Of a stretch of 64,000 bases of DNA, positions 34,768 to 43,759 are shown one piece after another. The notes beneath the pieces are model-generated. The model saw only the letters and a program-made list of their open reading frames with translations, was not told the origin of the DNA and ran no database searches. The stretch is from NCBI RefSeq assembly GCF_016863035.1, contig NZ_BOOC01000017.1:1-64000 (forward strand). Direction: 5' to 3'. The position numbers and the translations under genes were made by a program. The stretch is from Microbispora corallina. GTDB lineage: Bacteria; Actinomycetota; Actinomycetes; Streptosporangiales; Streptosporangiaceae. Within the stretch, counting starts at the first letter, position 1; each line of letters opens with the position of its first letter.

Positions 34768-37386
34768 GTGCGGCGCGGACGTCTCAGGGTCTACCTCGGC
34801 GCTGCGCCCGGCGTCGGGAAGACGTTCGCCATGCTGTGCGAGGGCCGCCGGGCGCTGGAGCGGGGCCGGGAGGTGGTCGTGGGCCTCGTGGAGACCCACG
34901 GCCGCCCCCGCACCGCGGAGCTGCTCGACGAGCTGGAGGTGGTCCCCCGCAGGCAGCTGATCCACCGGGGGACCGTCTTCGCCGAGATGGACGTCGACGC
35001 GATCATCGCGCGGGCTCCGCGGCTCGCGCTCGTCGACGAGCTCGCCCACACGAACGTCCCCGGCTCCCGCAACGTCAAGCGCTGGCAGGACATCGAGGAG
35101 CTCCTCGAGGCGGGCATCGACGTGATCTCCACGGTCAACATCCAGCACCTGGAGTCGGTCAACGACGTCGTCGAGCAGATCACCGGCATCCCGCAGCGGG
35201 AGACCGTCCCTGACGAGGTCGTCCGGCGGGCGGACCAGGTCGAGCTCGTCGACATGTCCCCGGAGGCCCTGCGCCGCCGGATGGCGCACGGCAACGTCTA
35301 CGGACCGGAGAAGGTGGACGCCGCGCTGTCGAACTACTTCCGGGTCGGCAACCTCACGGCCCTGCGCGAGCTCGCCCTGCTGTGGGTGGCGGACAAGGTC
35401 GACGAGCAGCTCGACCGCTACCGCGCCGAACACGGCATCGCCGCCAAGTGGGAGGCCCGGGAGCGCGTGGTGGTCGCCCTGACGGGCGGCCCGGAGGGCG
35501 ACACGCTGGTCCGCCGGGCCGCCCGCGTCGCCGCCCGCACCAAGGGCGCCGATCTGCTGGCCGTGCACATCACGAAGGCGGACGGCCTGTCGGGAGGCGA
35601 TCCCGCCCTGCTGACCCGCCAGCGCGCCCTCGTCGAGAGCCTTGGCGGCACCTACCACCAGGTCGTCGGCGACGACGTCCCCCGGGCGCTGCTCGCCTTC
35701 GCCCGCGGGGTCAACGCCACGCAGCTCGTGCTCGGCGCCTCCCGGCGGGGCAGGCTGGCGCAGCTGTTCGCGAGAGGCGTGGGCGTCGAGACCATCGCGC
35801 TGTCGGGCTCCATCGACGTGCACATGATCACGCACGACGAGGTCCGGCGGGGGCGCACCCGCCCGTCGCGGTCGCGGGCGGCGCTGACCCGCAGGCGCCG
35901 CCTGGCCGGCTGGGCCGTCGCGTTCGTCCTGCTCCCGGTGCTCACCGCGACGCTGGTGCCGTTCCGGGACGCGCTGTCGCTGCCGAGCTTCATCCTGCTG
36001 TTCCTCAGCATGGTGGTCGGGGTGGCGCTGGTCGGCGGCATGTGGCCGGCGATGACGGCGGCCGTCGGGGGCTCGCTGCTGCTCAACTACTTCTTCACGC
36101 CGCCGGTCGGCGAGTTCACCATCTCCGACCCGGAGAACCTGTTCGCCCTGGTCGTCTTCGTCCTCGTCGCCGCCGCGGTCAGCACGATCGTCGACCTCGC
36201 GGCCCGCCGGACGAGGGAGGCGGCCCGGGCCGGCGCCGACGCCGAGATCCTCTCGACGCTGGCCGGGCACGTGCTGCGCGGCGAGGCCGCCGTGCCGACC
36301 CTGCTCGCGCGCATGCGGGAGACGTTCGGGCTCGCGTCGGTGTCGCTGCTGGAGCGCCGCCCCGAGGCCGGGCAGGGCCCGGACGACCGGTCCGACCCGG
36401 TCGCCTGGCGCATCGTCGCGACCGCGGGCGGGCCGCCGTGCGGCTCCCCGGGGGACGCGGACACCGACGTCGACGTGGGCGACGACCTGGTCCTGGTCGC
36501 CAGGGGCAGGCTGCTGGACGCCTCCGACCGGCGGGTGATCGAGGCGTTCGCCGCCGAGATCGCCGTGGCCCTGCGGCAGGAGCGCCTGGAGGAGGAGGCG
36601 GAGGCGGCCCGGCCGCTCGCCGAGGCCGACCGGATGCGCACCGCCCTGCTCGCCGCCGTCAGCCACGACCTGCGTACCCCACTGGCGAGCGCCAAGGCGG
36701 CCGTCGAGAGCCTGCGCAGCCGCGACGTCGACTGGTCGCCCGAAGACAGGGACGAACTGCTGGCCACCGCGGACGAGTCGCTGACGCGGCTCGACCGGCT
36801 GGTCGCGAACCTGCTCGACATGAGCCGGCTGCAGGCCGGAGTCCTGGGCGCGGTCGCCCAGCCGGTCGCGGTCGAGGAGATCGTCCCCCGGGTGATCGAC
36901 GACCTCGGGCCGCCGGCCGGCGAGATCACCCCGGACATCCCGCTCGACCTGCCCGACGTCGTCGCCGACCCCGCCCTGCTCGAACGGGTGCTGGTCAACC
37001 TGGTCTCCAACGCGGTGCGTTACACGCCGCCGGGGGAGAAGGTGCTCCTCACGGCCAGCACGCACGGGGACCACGTGGAGATCCGGGTGGTCGACCGGGG
37101 CCCCGGCATCCCCCCGGACGCCTACGACCGGGTGTTCCTGCCGTTCCAGCGGCTGGGCGACCGGGACAACCACACCGGGGTGGGGCTGGGGCTGGCCCTG
37201 TCGCGCGGGCTGTCGGAGGCGATGGGCGGAACGCTCACCCCCGAGGAGACGCCGGGCGGCGGCCTCACGATGACCGTCACGCTGCCGCTGTCCTTACGCG
37301 CGCGGCGCCCGGACGGCGACACCGGCGGGATCGCCGGGGCCGTCCCTGACGAAGCCCCGGCGGGTGTGGAGGAGGCCTCGCCGTGA
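34768..37386 (+). CDS. kdpD: K+ sensor histidine kinase KdpD
   Basis: An 872-residue sensor. Residues 1-210 form the KdpD domain with Walker A GAAPGVGKT and LVDELAHTNVPGSRN. A USP-like domain follows to about 355 (VVALTGGPEGDTLVRRAARV, LVLGASRRGR). Four helices (DUF4118) lie at about 383-480. The transmitter has AVSHDLRTPLAS (His633), VLVNLVSNAVRYTP, and GLGLALSRGL. It senses low K+ and ionic strength and phosphorylates KdpE. GTG at 34768 directly follows kdpC. Confidence 0.96.
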   Translation: MRRGRLRVYLGAAPGVGKTFAMLCEGRRALERGREVVVGLVETHGRPRTAELLDELEVVPRRQLIHRGTVFAEMDVDAIIARAPRLALVDELAHTNVPGSRNVKRWQDIEELLEAGIDVISTVNIQHLESVNDVVEQITGIPQRETVPDEVVRRADQVELVDMSPEALRRRMAHGNVYGPEKVDAALSNYFRVGNLTALRELALLWVADKVDEQLDRYRAEHGIAAKWEARERVVVALTGGPEGDTLVRRAARVAARTKGADLLAVHITKADGLSGGDPALLTRQRALVESLGGTYHQVVGDDVPRALLAFARGVNATQLVLGASRRGRLAQLFARGVGVETIALSGSIDVHMITHDEVRRGRTRPSRSRAALTRRRRLAGWAVAFVLLPVLTATLVPFRDALSLPSFILLFLSMVVGVALVGGMWPAMTAAVGGSLLLNYFFTPPVGEFTISDPENLFALVVFVLVAAAVSTIVDLAARRTREAARAGADAEILSTLAGHVLRGEAAVPTLLARMRETFGLASVSLLERRPEAGQGPDDRSDPVAWRIVATAGGPPCGSPGDADTDVDVGDDLVLVARGRLLDASDRRVIEAFAAEIAVALRQERLEEEAEAARPLAEADRMRTALLAAVSHDLRTPLASAKAAVESLRSRDVDWSPEDRDELLATADESLTRLDRLVANLLDMSRLQAGVLGAVAQPVAVEEIVPRVIDDLGPPAGEITPDIPLDLPDVVADPALLERVLVNLVSNAVRYTPPGEKVLLTASTHGDHVEIRVVDRGPGIPPDAYDRVFLPFQRLGDRDNHTGVGLGLALSRGLSEAMGGTLTPEETPGGGLTMTVTLPLSLRARRPDGDTGGIAGAVPDEAPAGVEEASP

Positions 37387-38051
37387 GCCGCATCCTGGTC
37401 GTGGACGACGAGCCGCAGATCCTGCGCGCGCTGCGGATCAACCTCGTGGCCCGCCGGTACGAGGTCGCGGTGGCGCCCGACGGCGGGTCGGCGCTGCGCG
37501 AGGCCGCCGACTGGCGTCCCGACCTGGTCGTGCTCGACCTCGGCCTGCCCGACATGGACGGGCTCGACGTCATCCACGGCCTGCGCGGCTGGACGCGCGT
37601 GCCGATCATCGTGCTGTCCGGGCGGGCCGGCAACCAGGACAAGGTGGACGCCCTCGACGCGGGGGCCGACGACTACGTGACCAAGCCGTTCGGGATCGAC
37701 GAGCTGCTCGCCCGCGTCCGCGCGGTCACCCGCAGGACGGCCGTGCAGGAGGCGGAGCTGGCCCGGGTCGTGATCGGCGACCACGTGGTGGACCTGATCG
37801 GCAAGACCGTCTCCGGCGACGTGCGGCTGACGCCCACCGAGTGGCACATCCTGGAGCTGCTCCTGCGCAACCCCGGCAAGCTGGTCAGCCAGCGGCAGCT
37901 GCTGACCGAGGTGTGGGGCCCGGCGTTCGTCAAGGAGACGAACTACCTGCGGCAGTACATGGCCCAGCTGCGCCGCAAGCTGGAGCGGGACCCCGCCCAT
38001 CCCGTCCACCTGATCACCGAGCCTGGCATGGGCTACCGCTTCAAGCCCTGA
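37383..38051 (+). CDS. kdpE: OmpR-family response regulator KdpE
   Basis: A 222-residue regulator. The receiver has acidic residues VVDDE, phospho-Asp52 (VVLDLGLPDMDG), Thr/Ser in VLSGR and Lys in VTKPF. The winged-helix output domain covers about 125-222 (LTPTEWHILELLLRNPGKLV, KETNYLRQYMAQLRRKLE, EPGMGYRF). GTG overlaps the kdpD stop (GTGA). OmpR-family proteins bind direct repeats spaced about one helical turn, matching the 11-bp half-site steps in five promoters here. Confidence 0.96.
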   Translation: MSRILVVDDEPQILRALRINLVARRYEVAVAPDGGSALREAADWRPDLVVLDLGLPDMDGLDVIHGLRGWTRVPIIVLSGRAGNQDKVDALDAGADDYVTKPFGIDELLARVRAVTRRTAVQEAELARVVIGDHVVDLIGKTVSGDVRLTPTEWHILELLLRNPGKLVSQRQLLTEVWGPAFVKETNYLRQYMAQLRRKLERDPAHPVHLITEPGMGYRFKP

Positions 38052-38054
38052 CGC

Positions 38055-39599
38055 TCACTCCTCGATGTAGCGCAGGTCCTGCCGGTCGAGGCGGCGCTGG
38101 AGCCGGCGGTAGGTGCCCTCGCCGATCTCGCCGGCCGCGTGCATCCGGGCCAGCGCCTCGGCCTGCACGGCGACCACCTCCCGGCGGATCTGGCCGTACG
38201 TGCCGGTCAGGTCCTCCTGCTCCTGGTCGAGCTCCTGCTGGATCCGCAGGGACCGCCGGACCTGGTGCAGCACCGCCGGCGGCGCGGCCTCCAGGTCGGC
38301 GAGCTGCTCGACGTGCCGTGCCGCCACGTCGGTGAGCCGCCGCCGCGCCCGGACGTACTCGGCCTGGGAGTCGCCGGCGGGCACGGCGAGGCCCGACAGG
38401 CGCACGAGCGGCGCCAGCGTGAAGCCCTGGACCACGAGCGAGATGACGATGACGCCGGTCGCCAGCACCACGAGCAGGCCGCGGTGGGGGAGCGGCTGTC
38501 CTGAGGCCGTCGTGAGCGGGATGGACAGCGCGGCCGCCAGGGGGACGACGCCGCGTGCCCCCGCCCAGGAGACGACGGCCGACACCGGCCAGGACGGGCG
38601 GAACCGGCCGCCGCCGCGCCGCTGGAAGAGGGCCGTCAGCGGGACCATCCAGGCCACCCGCACCACCACGAGCGTGAGCGCGACGACGAGGACGGCCGCG
38701 ACCCAGGGCCGCTCGGATGCCGCGAGATGACGGATCTGCCCGGGGAGCTGGAGGCCGATCAGGCTGAACACCACGCTCTCCAGCAGGAAGATCACCGTGC
38801 CGTATACGGCCGCGAGCTGGAGCCGGATCCGGGCGTCGGTCAGCTCGTGCTGACGGGCGCCGATGATCACCGCGGACACGATCACGGCGGTGACGCCCGA
38901 GGCGCCCACCGCCTCGGCGAGCACGTAGCCGAGGTACGGCACGATCAGCGCGACGACGCTCTCCAGGATCGGGTCCTCGGTGCGCCGCCGGACGAACGAG
39001 ACCCCGGCGGCCACCACGGCGCCGACGACGGCGCCGCCGGCGGCCAGGCGCACGAAGTCGACGGCCACCGAGGACCAGCCCGCGACGCCGCCGGCGACGG
39101 CCGCCGCGGTGGCGATCCTGAACAGGATGAGGCTGGTGGCGTCGTTGAACAGGCTCTCGGCCTGCACGAGCGTCTGCAGCCGGGGCGGCAGCGCGAGCCG
39201 GCGGCCCAGGGCGGTCACGGCCACCGGGTCGGTGCTGGCCAGGACGGCCCCGAGCACGAACCCCAGCGCGATCGGCAGGGGGGTGAGGAGGGTGGTGACG
39301 AAGCCCACGGCGGCCGCGGAGACCAGCACGAGGCCGACCGCGAGCAGGGTCACCGGCCGCCACAGCCGGCGCAGCTCCCGCCAGGACAGCTCCTCGCCCG
39401 CCGCGTACAGCAGGGGCGGGAGCACCACCAGGCTGACGATCTCGGGAGTGACGTGGATCTGCTCGGCGATCGGCAGCATCCCCACGGCCACGCCGGCGAC
39501 GACCAGCAGGGAGGGCGCCGGCACCCGGATGCGCCCGGCGAACGTGGCGACCACGGTGGCCATGGCGACCAGGAACAGCACGATCTGCACGCTCTGCAC
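38055..39599 (-). CDS. CPA1-family Na+/H+ antiporter
   Basis: A 514-residue membrane antiporter with about 12 helices. The ion-site region is LASTDPVAVTALGRRLALPP followed by AESLFNDATSLILFRIA (Asp of the ND motif). WAGARGVVPLAAALSIP is the conserved late helix. A soluble C-terminal tail of ~110 residues is rich in charged helices (YVRARRRLTDVAARHVEQLA, ending DRQDLRYIEE). GTG with GGAGGAAGCCC upstream is the start. It converges on kdpE, three bases apart, and lies 84 bp downstream of the SAV_915/40-aa pair in the same direction, so array B may also drive it. Confidence 0.93.
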   Translation of the reverse strand: MQSVQIVLFLVAMATVVATFAGRIRVPAPSLLVVAGVAVGMLPIAEQIHVTPEIVSLVVLPPLLYAAGEELSWRELRRLWRPVTLLAVGLVLVSAAAVGFVTTLLTPLPIALGFVLGAVLASTDPVAVTALGRRLALPPRLQTLVQAESLFNDATSLILFRIATAAAVAGGVAGWSSVAVDFVRLAAGGAVVGAVVAAGVSFVRRRTEDPILESVVALIVPYLGYVLAEAVGASGVTAVIVSAVIIGARQHELTDARIRLQLAAVYGTVIFLLESVVFSLIGLQLPGQIRHLAASERPWVAAVLVVALTLVVVRVAWMVPLTALFQRRGGGRFRPSWPVSAVVSWAGARGVVPLAAALSIPLTTASGQPLPHRGLLVVLATGVIVISLVVQGFTLAPLVRLSGLAVPAGDSQAEYVRARRRLTDVAARHVEQLADLEAAPPAVLHQVRRSLRIQQELDQEQEDLTGTYGQIRREVVAVQAEALARMHAAGEIGEGTYRRLQRRLDRQDLRYIEE

Positions 39600-39683
39600 G
39601 GGCTTCCTCCGGCATCCCTCAGAATGCCGACCAGACTTCCCGGCTCACCAGGTCACCACGGTACAGGATGAGCGATCAGGTCA

Positions 39684-39806
39684 TTAACGCCCGCACACGC
39701 ACATACTTCCCTCGTCGCCGGACGGCTCGGGGTCGTCGTCCTGGCCGGAGCCGTCCGCCGGGTCCTGGCGGGTGTCCGCCGCGAGGTCCTGCCCGAGCGC
39801 GCACAT
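39684..39806 (-). CDS. 40-residue acidic peptide with Cys-containing ends
   Basis: A small ORF whose ATG overlaps the TGA of the SAV_915 gene (TGATG on the minus strand) and whose codons nearly all end in G or C. The peptide starts MCALGQDLAADTRQD and ends SMCVCGR, with ten Asp/Glu between. Translational coupling and codon use support a real gene; function unknown. It could be an unmodified small regulator or metal-binding peptide. Confidence 0.5.
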   Translation of the reverse strand: MCALGQDLAADTRQDPADGSGQDDDPEPSGDEGSMCVCGR

Positions 39807-40066
39807 CACGCGCTCCTAAGGGCCGGGCGGCTCATGGTCCCGGCCGGGTCGACGACGACGCCGACGACGTCCAGGTCCTTGATCAACGCGCGGAGCGCGG
39901 GCTCGCCGAGGCGGACCCACGGCTGCTCCTGGCCCAGCACCCGGGCCAGCTTCAGTGGCGAGGTGAACGCCACGGACGTCCTCTTGCCCGAGGCGGTCCG
40001 GAACAGGCGGAGGGCCAGGGTGGTCGTCCCGGGGCGGACGGGCACGTACAGCGGATCTCGCGACAT
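39806..40066 (-). CDS. SAV_915-family small protein
   Basis: An 86-residue protein with the SAV_915 signature: LYVPVRPGTTTLALRLFRTA, RTSVAFTSPLKLARVLG, WVRLGEPALRALI. The family is restricted to actinobacteria and has no known function. It is the first gene behind array B and is followed without gap by a 40-residue ORF and then the Na+/H+ antiporter. Its ribosome-binding site is weak. Confidence 0.8.
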   Translation of the reverse strand: MSRDPLYVPVRPGTTTLALRLFRTASGKRTSVAFTSPLKLARVLGQEQPWVRLGEPALRALIKDLDVVGVVVDPAGTMSRPALRSA

Positions 40067-40105
40067 CAGGGGTCTTCGTCTCCGTTCGGAAGCACTACAT
40101 GGGCG

Positions 40106-40188
40106 ACGCTAGGCCGTTCCGCGCCTCCGGGAGCCGTCCCTGACGGAATCCCGACGCCGCGGGCCCCGACGCTGACGCGAACCTGATG
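40106..40188 (-). promoter_or_regulatory. Four-half-site array B with TAGCGT -10, SAV_915 promoter
   Basis: Reading the minus strand, half-sites CATCA (from 40188), CGTCA (40177), CGTCG (40156) and CGTCA (40145) are spaced 11, 21, 11 bp. TAGCGT (40111-40106) starts 34 bp after the last one. It is the mirror of array C across the divergent intergenic region. Confidence 0.75.
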
Positions 40189-40259
40189 CCCGCCGCGGGC
40201 GGCGCGGCCCGCGCGCCCGGCCCGCACGCCCGGCATGGAAGGCGGCACCGTGAGGGGGA

Positions 40260-40342
40260 CGTAAGGCGCGCGTCAGGGTTGGCGCGGCGGCCGTCAGAGA
40301 ACCGTCACGATGCCGCTGAACAGGGAAGTCGCCGCCTAGCGT
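40260..40342 (+). promoter_or_regulatory. Four-half-site array C with TAGCGT -10, lysA promoter
   Basis: Half-sites CGTAA (40260), CGTCA (40271), CGTCA (40292) and CGTCA (40303) are spaced 11, 21, 11 bp. TAGCGT begins at 40337, 34 bp after the last half-site start, identical to array B. Confidence 0.78.
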
Positions 40343-40437
40343 CGGTGTCGTCGCCATCGGCGCCGCGGCACGCGCCGTCCCCGGGCCACCGCCCGCAGCG
40401 CCCCGCGGCACCGCCCCTACCACCTCGTGAGGACGAC

Positions 40438-41766
40438 ATGACTCTGCTGATCACACCTCCGCGGACCCCGGAGACGGCGACCGGCCCGTGGCCGGCCACC
40501 ATGCGCTTCACCGCGGGCGGGCGGGCCGCGCTCGGCGGCGTCGACCTCATGGAGGTCGTCCGGCGCTTCGGCACTCCGGCGTACGTGATGGACGAGGCGG
40601 ACGTCCGGCTGCGCTGCCGGGCCTACCGGAGCGCGCTGCCCCGTGCCGAGATCGCGTACGCGGCCAAGGCGTTCTGGTGCCGCGCGATGGCCGCCTGGGT
40701 GCGGTCGGAGGGGCTGTCCCTCGACGTGTGCTCGGCCGGCGAACTGGCCGTGGCGCGCTCCGCAGGCTTCCCCGCCGACCGGATCATCCTGCACGGCAAC
40801 GCCAAGACCCCGGCGGACCTGCGGGCGGCCGTGGACGAGCGGGTCGGCCGCGTCGTGATCGACGACATCGCCGAGATCAACCGTCTCGCCGCCCTCGTGC
40901 CCGCCGGCACCCGGCAGAAGGTGCTGGTGCGGGTGATCCCCGACATCGAGGCCGGGGCCCACGCGGCGATCCGCACGGGCGGCGAGGACCACAAGTTCGG
41001 GCTGTCGATCGGGGGCGGGGCCGCGGGGGAGGCCGTGAGCCGGATCCTCGCCCAGCCGCGCCTGGAGCTGGTCGGCCTGCACTGCCACCTCGGGTCCCAG
41101 ATCGCCGACGCCGCGCCGTACGAGGAGGCCGCGCGCGTGCTCGTGGAGCAGCTGGCCCGCATCAGGGACGCCCACGGTGTCGTGCTTCCCCAGCTGGACC
41201 TCGGCGGCGGCCACGCCATCGCGTACACGAGCGGGCAGACGGGCCTGGCCCCCGCCCGGCTCGCGGCGGTGGCCGCGTCGGTCGAGGAGCGCAGCGCCGG
41301 GATCGGCCTGCCGGTCCCGCGGCTCACGTTCGAGCCCGGCCGCGCCGTCAGCGGGCCCGCCGGGGTGACGCTCTACCGGGTGATCGCGGTCAAGAAGGGG
41401 CTGCGCCGCACGTACGTCGCGGTCGACGGCGGCATGAGCGACAACCCCCGGCCCGCCCTGTACGGCGCGCCGCACGAGGTGCGCATGATCGGCCGGGCGA
41501 GCCTCGCGGGCGAGCGCGAGTACATGGTGGTCGGCCACCACTGCGAGTCGGGCGACACGCTGGCCGAGGCCGTCCGCCTGCCCGCCGACGTCCGGCCGGG
41601 TGACGTGCTCGGGGTCGCCGCCACCGGCGCCTACAACCACACGATGGCCTCGACGTACAACATGACCGGCCGCCCGCCGGTCGTCGCCGTGAGCCGCGGC
41701 GCCGCCCGCCTGGTCGTCCGCCGTGAGGGCGTCGACGACCTGCTGCGGCGCGACGTCGGCCTCTGA
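40438..41766 (+). CDS. lysA: Diaminopimelate decarboxylase
   Basis: A 442-residue fold-III PLP enzyme. PLP-binding Lys77 lies in EIAYAAKAFW. HCHLGSQ, LDLGGGHAI, FEPGRAVSG and the substrate-side HCESGDTLAEAV mark it as LysA (meso-diaminopimelate to lysine) rather than ornithine or arginine decarboxylase. TGAGGACGAC precedes the ATG. It stands alone, not beside argS, hom or thrC as the usual actinomycete lysA does, and has array C as promoter. It may be a paralogue serving lysine supply or cell-wall adjustment under K+ or osmotic stress, which is inference. Confidence 0.88.
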   Translation: MTLLITPPRTPETATGPWPATMRFTAGGRAALGGVDLMEVVRRFGTPAYVMDEADVRLRCRAYRSALPRAEIAYAAKAFWCRAMAAWVRSEGLSLDVCSAGELAVARSAGFPADRIILHGNAKTPADLRAAVDERVGRVVIDDIAEINRLAALVPAGTRQKVLVRVIPDIEAGAHAAIRTGGEDHKFGLSIGGGAAGEAVSRILAQPRLELVGLHCHLGSQIADAAPYEEAARVLVEQLARIRDAHGVVLPQLDLGGGHAIAYTSGQTGLAPARLAAVAASVEERSAGIGLPVPRLTFEPGRAVSGPAGVTLYRVIAVKKGLRRTYVAVDGGMSDNPRPALYGAPHEVRMIGRASLAGEREYMVVGHHCESGDTLAEAVRLPADVRPGDVLGVAATGAYNHTMASTYNMTGRPPVVAVSRGAARLVVRREGVDDLLRRDVGL

Positions 41767-41814
41767 GCCGGGCCCGCGGACGTCCGGACGGCGCCGCATC
41801 CGGGCTCCGCCCGG

Positions 41815-41862
41815 CGTCAGGGCGGCGTAGGGAATCGTCTTCCCGGCGTCAAGGACCCGTAC
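41815..41862 (+). promoter_or_regulatory. Four-half-site array D, KimA-like gene promoter
   Basis: Half-sites CGTCA (41815), CGTAG (41826), CGTCA (41847) and CGTAC (41858) are spaced 11, 21, 11 bp, reading toward the transporter. The -10 would be near 41893 (GACGAT). Confidence 0.75.
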
Positions 41863-41927
41863 GGGCGTCCGGCCGCACACAGGACACCAGGTGACGATGG
41901 GGACGTATCCCCAACCAGGAGAAAGCG

Positions 41928-43748
41928 ATGTCGACACTGACGGCTCCGGCTCCCGCCTCCGGTCCCAAGGAGCCCCCCGATAGCTCCGAAAGGCACCGGC
42001 TGAGCGTCGCCGGCGGGCTCGCGGCCCTGTCCCTGGACGCGCTGGCGTCCGTCGCGTACGGCCCCGAGGCCATCGTCCTCGTGCTCGCCCTCGCGGGCGG
42101 CGCGGGCATGGGCTTCACGATGCCGGTCACCCTGGCCATCGCCCTCCTGCTCGCGGTGCTCACGCTGTCCTACCGCCAGGTCATCGCCGCGTTCCCCGGG
42201 GGCGGCGGCGCGTACGGCGTGGCCAAGACGTACTTCGGGCGGCGGACCAGCCTCGTGGCCGCGGCGTCGCTGCTCATCGACTACGTCCTCAACGTGGCCG
42301 TCTCGGTGGCCGCGGGGGTGGCCGCGCTGACCTCCGCCGTCCCGGCGCTCCTGCCGTACACGGTCTGGCTGTGCCTGGCCGTGCTCGCCCTCGTCACCGC
42401 CGTCAACCTCCGGGGCATCGCGCACAGCGCCCGCGCCTTCATCGGGCCCGCGGTCGTGTACGTCGGCGCGATCCTGCTGGTCGTGGTGGCCGGGCTGCTC
42501 AGGAGCGCCCCGGCGGTCCCGCCGGCGCACGTGGCCCAGGCGCACAACCTGGAGACGGTCGGCGTGCTGCTCCTGCTGCGCGCCTTCGCCAACGGCTGCG
42601 CCGCGCTCACCGGCGTGGAGGCGATCGCCAACGCCGTCCCGTCGTTCCGCCGGCCGAGGGCGCGGCGGGCCCAGCGGGCCGAAGTGGCCCTGGGTGCCCT
42701 GCTCGGCGCGATGCTCGTCGGCGTCGCCGCGCTCATCGGCAAGTTCTCCATCACCCCGGTGCCGGGCGTGACCGTCCTCGCCCAGGTGACCAAGGCGTCG
42801 CTCGGCGACGGGCCGCTGTTCTACGTGGTCCAGCTGTCCACGGTGGTGCTGCTCGCGCTCGCCGCCAACACCTCCTTCGGCGGCCTGCCCGTGCTGGCCC
42901 GGCTGCTGGCCGAGGACAACAACCTGCCGCACGTGTTCGCCCTGCAGGCCGACCGGCAGGTCCACCGGTACGGCATCGCGTTCCTCTCCGCGGCCTCGGC
43001 CGTCCTCCTGGTCGCGGCGGGCGGCGCGATGAACGCGCTGGTCCCGCTGTTCGCGATCGGGGTGTTCGTCGGTTTCACGATCTCTCAGGCCGGCATGGTG
43101 CGGCACTGGGCCGGCTCCCGCCCGGCCGGATGGCGGTGGCGTGCGGCCCTGAACGGCTCCGGCGCGCTGCTGACGCTGGTGGCGGCCCTCGTGGTGACGG
43201 CGTCGAAGTTCGGCGAGGGCGGCTGGCTCGTCGCCGTCGCGCTCCCGCTGATCGTCGCCGCCATGAGCTGGGTCAACCGCTGTTACGCCCGCATCGGGCG
43301 GCGGCTGGAGCTGGGCCGCACGCCCGCCCCGCCCCGGCCGCGCCGCTCCCTTGTGGTCGTGCCCGTGCAGACGGTCAACCGTCTGGCCTGCGAGGCGCTC
43401 ACGGCCGCGCTGTCCCTCGGCGACCGGGTCGTGGCCGTCCACATCGCGCAGCCGGGCGAGGAGCGGGAGGCCCGCCGCTTCGCCGAGGACTGGGAGCGGT
43501 GGCACCCCGACGTGGAGCTCGTCCAGCTCGCCGACGAGCGCAGGCGGCTCGACCAGCCCCTGGTCGGCTACCTCGCGAACGTCCCCGAGCCGCACGTGTT
43601 CGTCCTCATCGCCGAGGTCGAGCCCGAGCACGCCTGGGAGCGGATGCTGCAGAACCAGCGCGGCGCCGTGCTCGCCCGCGCCCTGCGCCGCCGCACCGAC
43701 GCCGTCGTCTGCCGCATGCGCATGCGGGTCGGACCCGCGACCGCCTGA
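41928..43748 (+). CDS. KimA-like high-affinity K+/H+ symporter (APC family)
   Basis: A 606-residue transporter closely following the layout of Bacillus KimA (YdaO). It has LDALASVAYGPEAIVLVLAL in TM1, LTLSYRQVIAAFPGGGGAYG, DYVLNVAVSVAAGVAALTSA, ANGCAALTGVEAIANAVPSF, and QLSTVVLLALAANTSFGGLP. A cytosolic C-terminal domain of ~150 residues (VVVPVQTVNRLACEALTAAL, ending MRVGPATA) matches the KimA tail. KimA imports K+ with H+ and is inhibited by c-di-AMP. AGGAGAAAGCG precedes the ATG. It belongs to the same ion island and operator group as kdp. Confidence 0.88.
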   Translation: MSTLTAPAPASGPKEPPDSSERHRLSVAGGLAALSLDALASVAYGPEAIVLVLALAGGAGMGFTMPVTLAIALLLAVLTLSYRQVIAAFPGGGGAYGVAKTYFGRRTSLVAAASLLIDYVLNVAVSVAAGVAALTSAVPALLPYTVWLCLAVLALVTAVNLRGIAHSARAFIGPAVVYVGAILLVVVAGLLRSAPAVPPAHVAQAHNLETVGVLLLLRAFANGCAALTGVEAIANAVPSFRRPRARRAQRAEVALGALLGAMLVGVAALIGKFSITPVPGVTVLAQVTKASLGDGPLFYVVQLSTVVLLALAANTSFGGLPVLARLLAEDNNLPHVFALQADRQVHRYGIAFLSAASAVLLVAAGGAMNALVPLFAIGVFVGFTISQAGMVRHWAGSRPAGWRWRAALNGSGALLTLVAALVVTASKFGEGGWLVAVALPLIVAAMSWVNRCYARIGRRLELGRTPAPPRPRRSLVVVPVQTVNRLACEALTAALSLGDRVVAVHIAQPGEEREARRFAEDWERWHPDVELVQLADERRRLDQPLVGYLANVPEPHVFVLIAEVEPEHAWERMLQNQRGAVLARALRRRTDAVVCRMRMRVGPATA

Positions 43749-43759
43749 CGGGACGGGAC

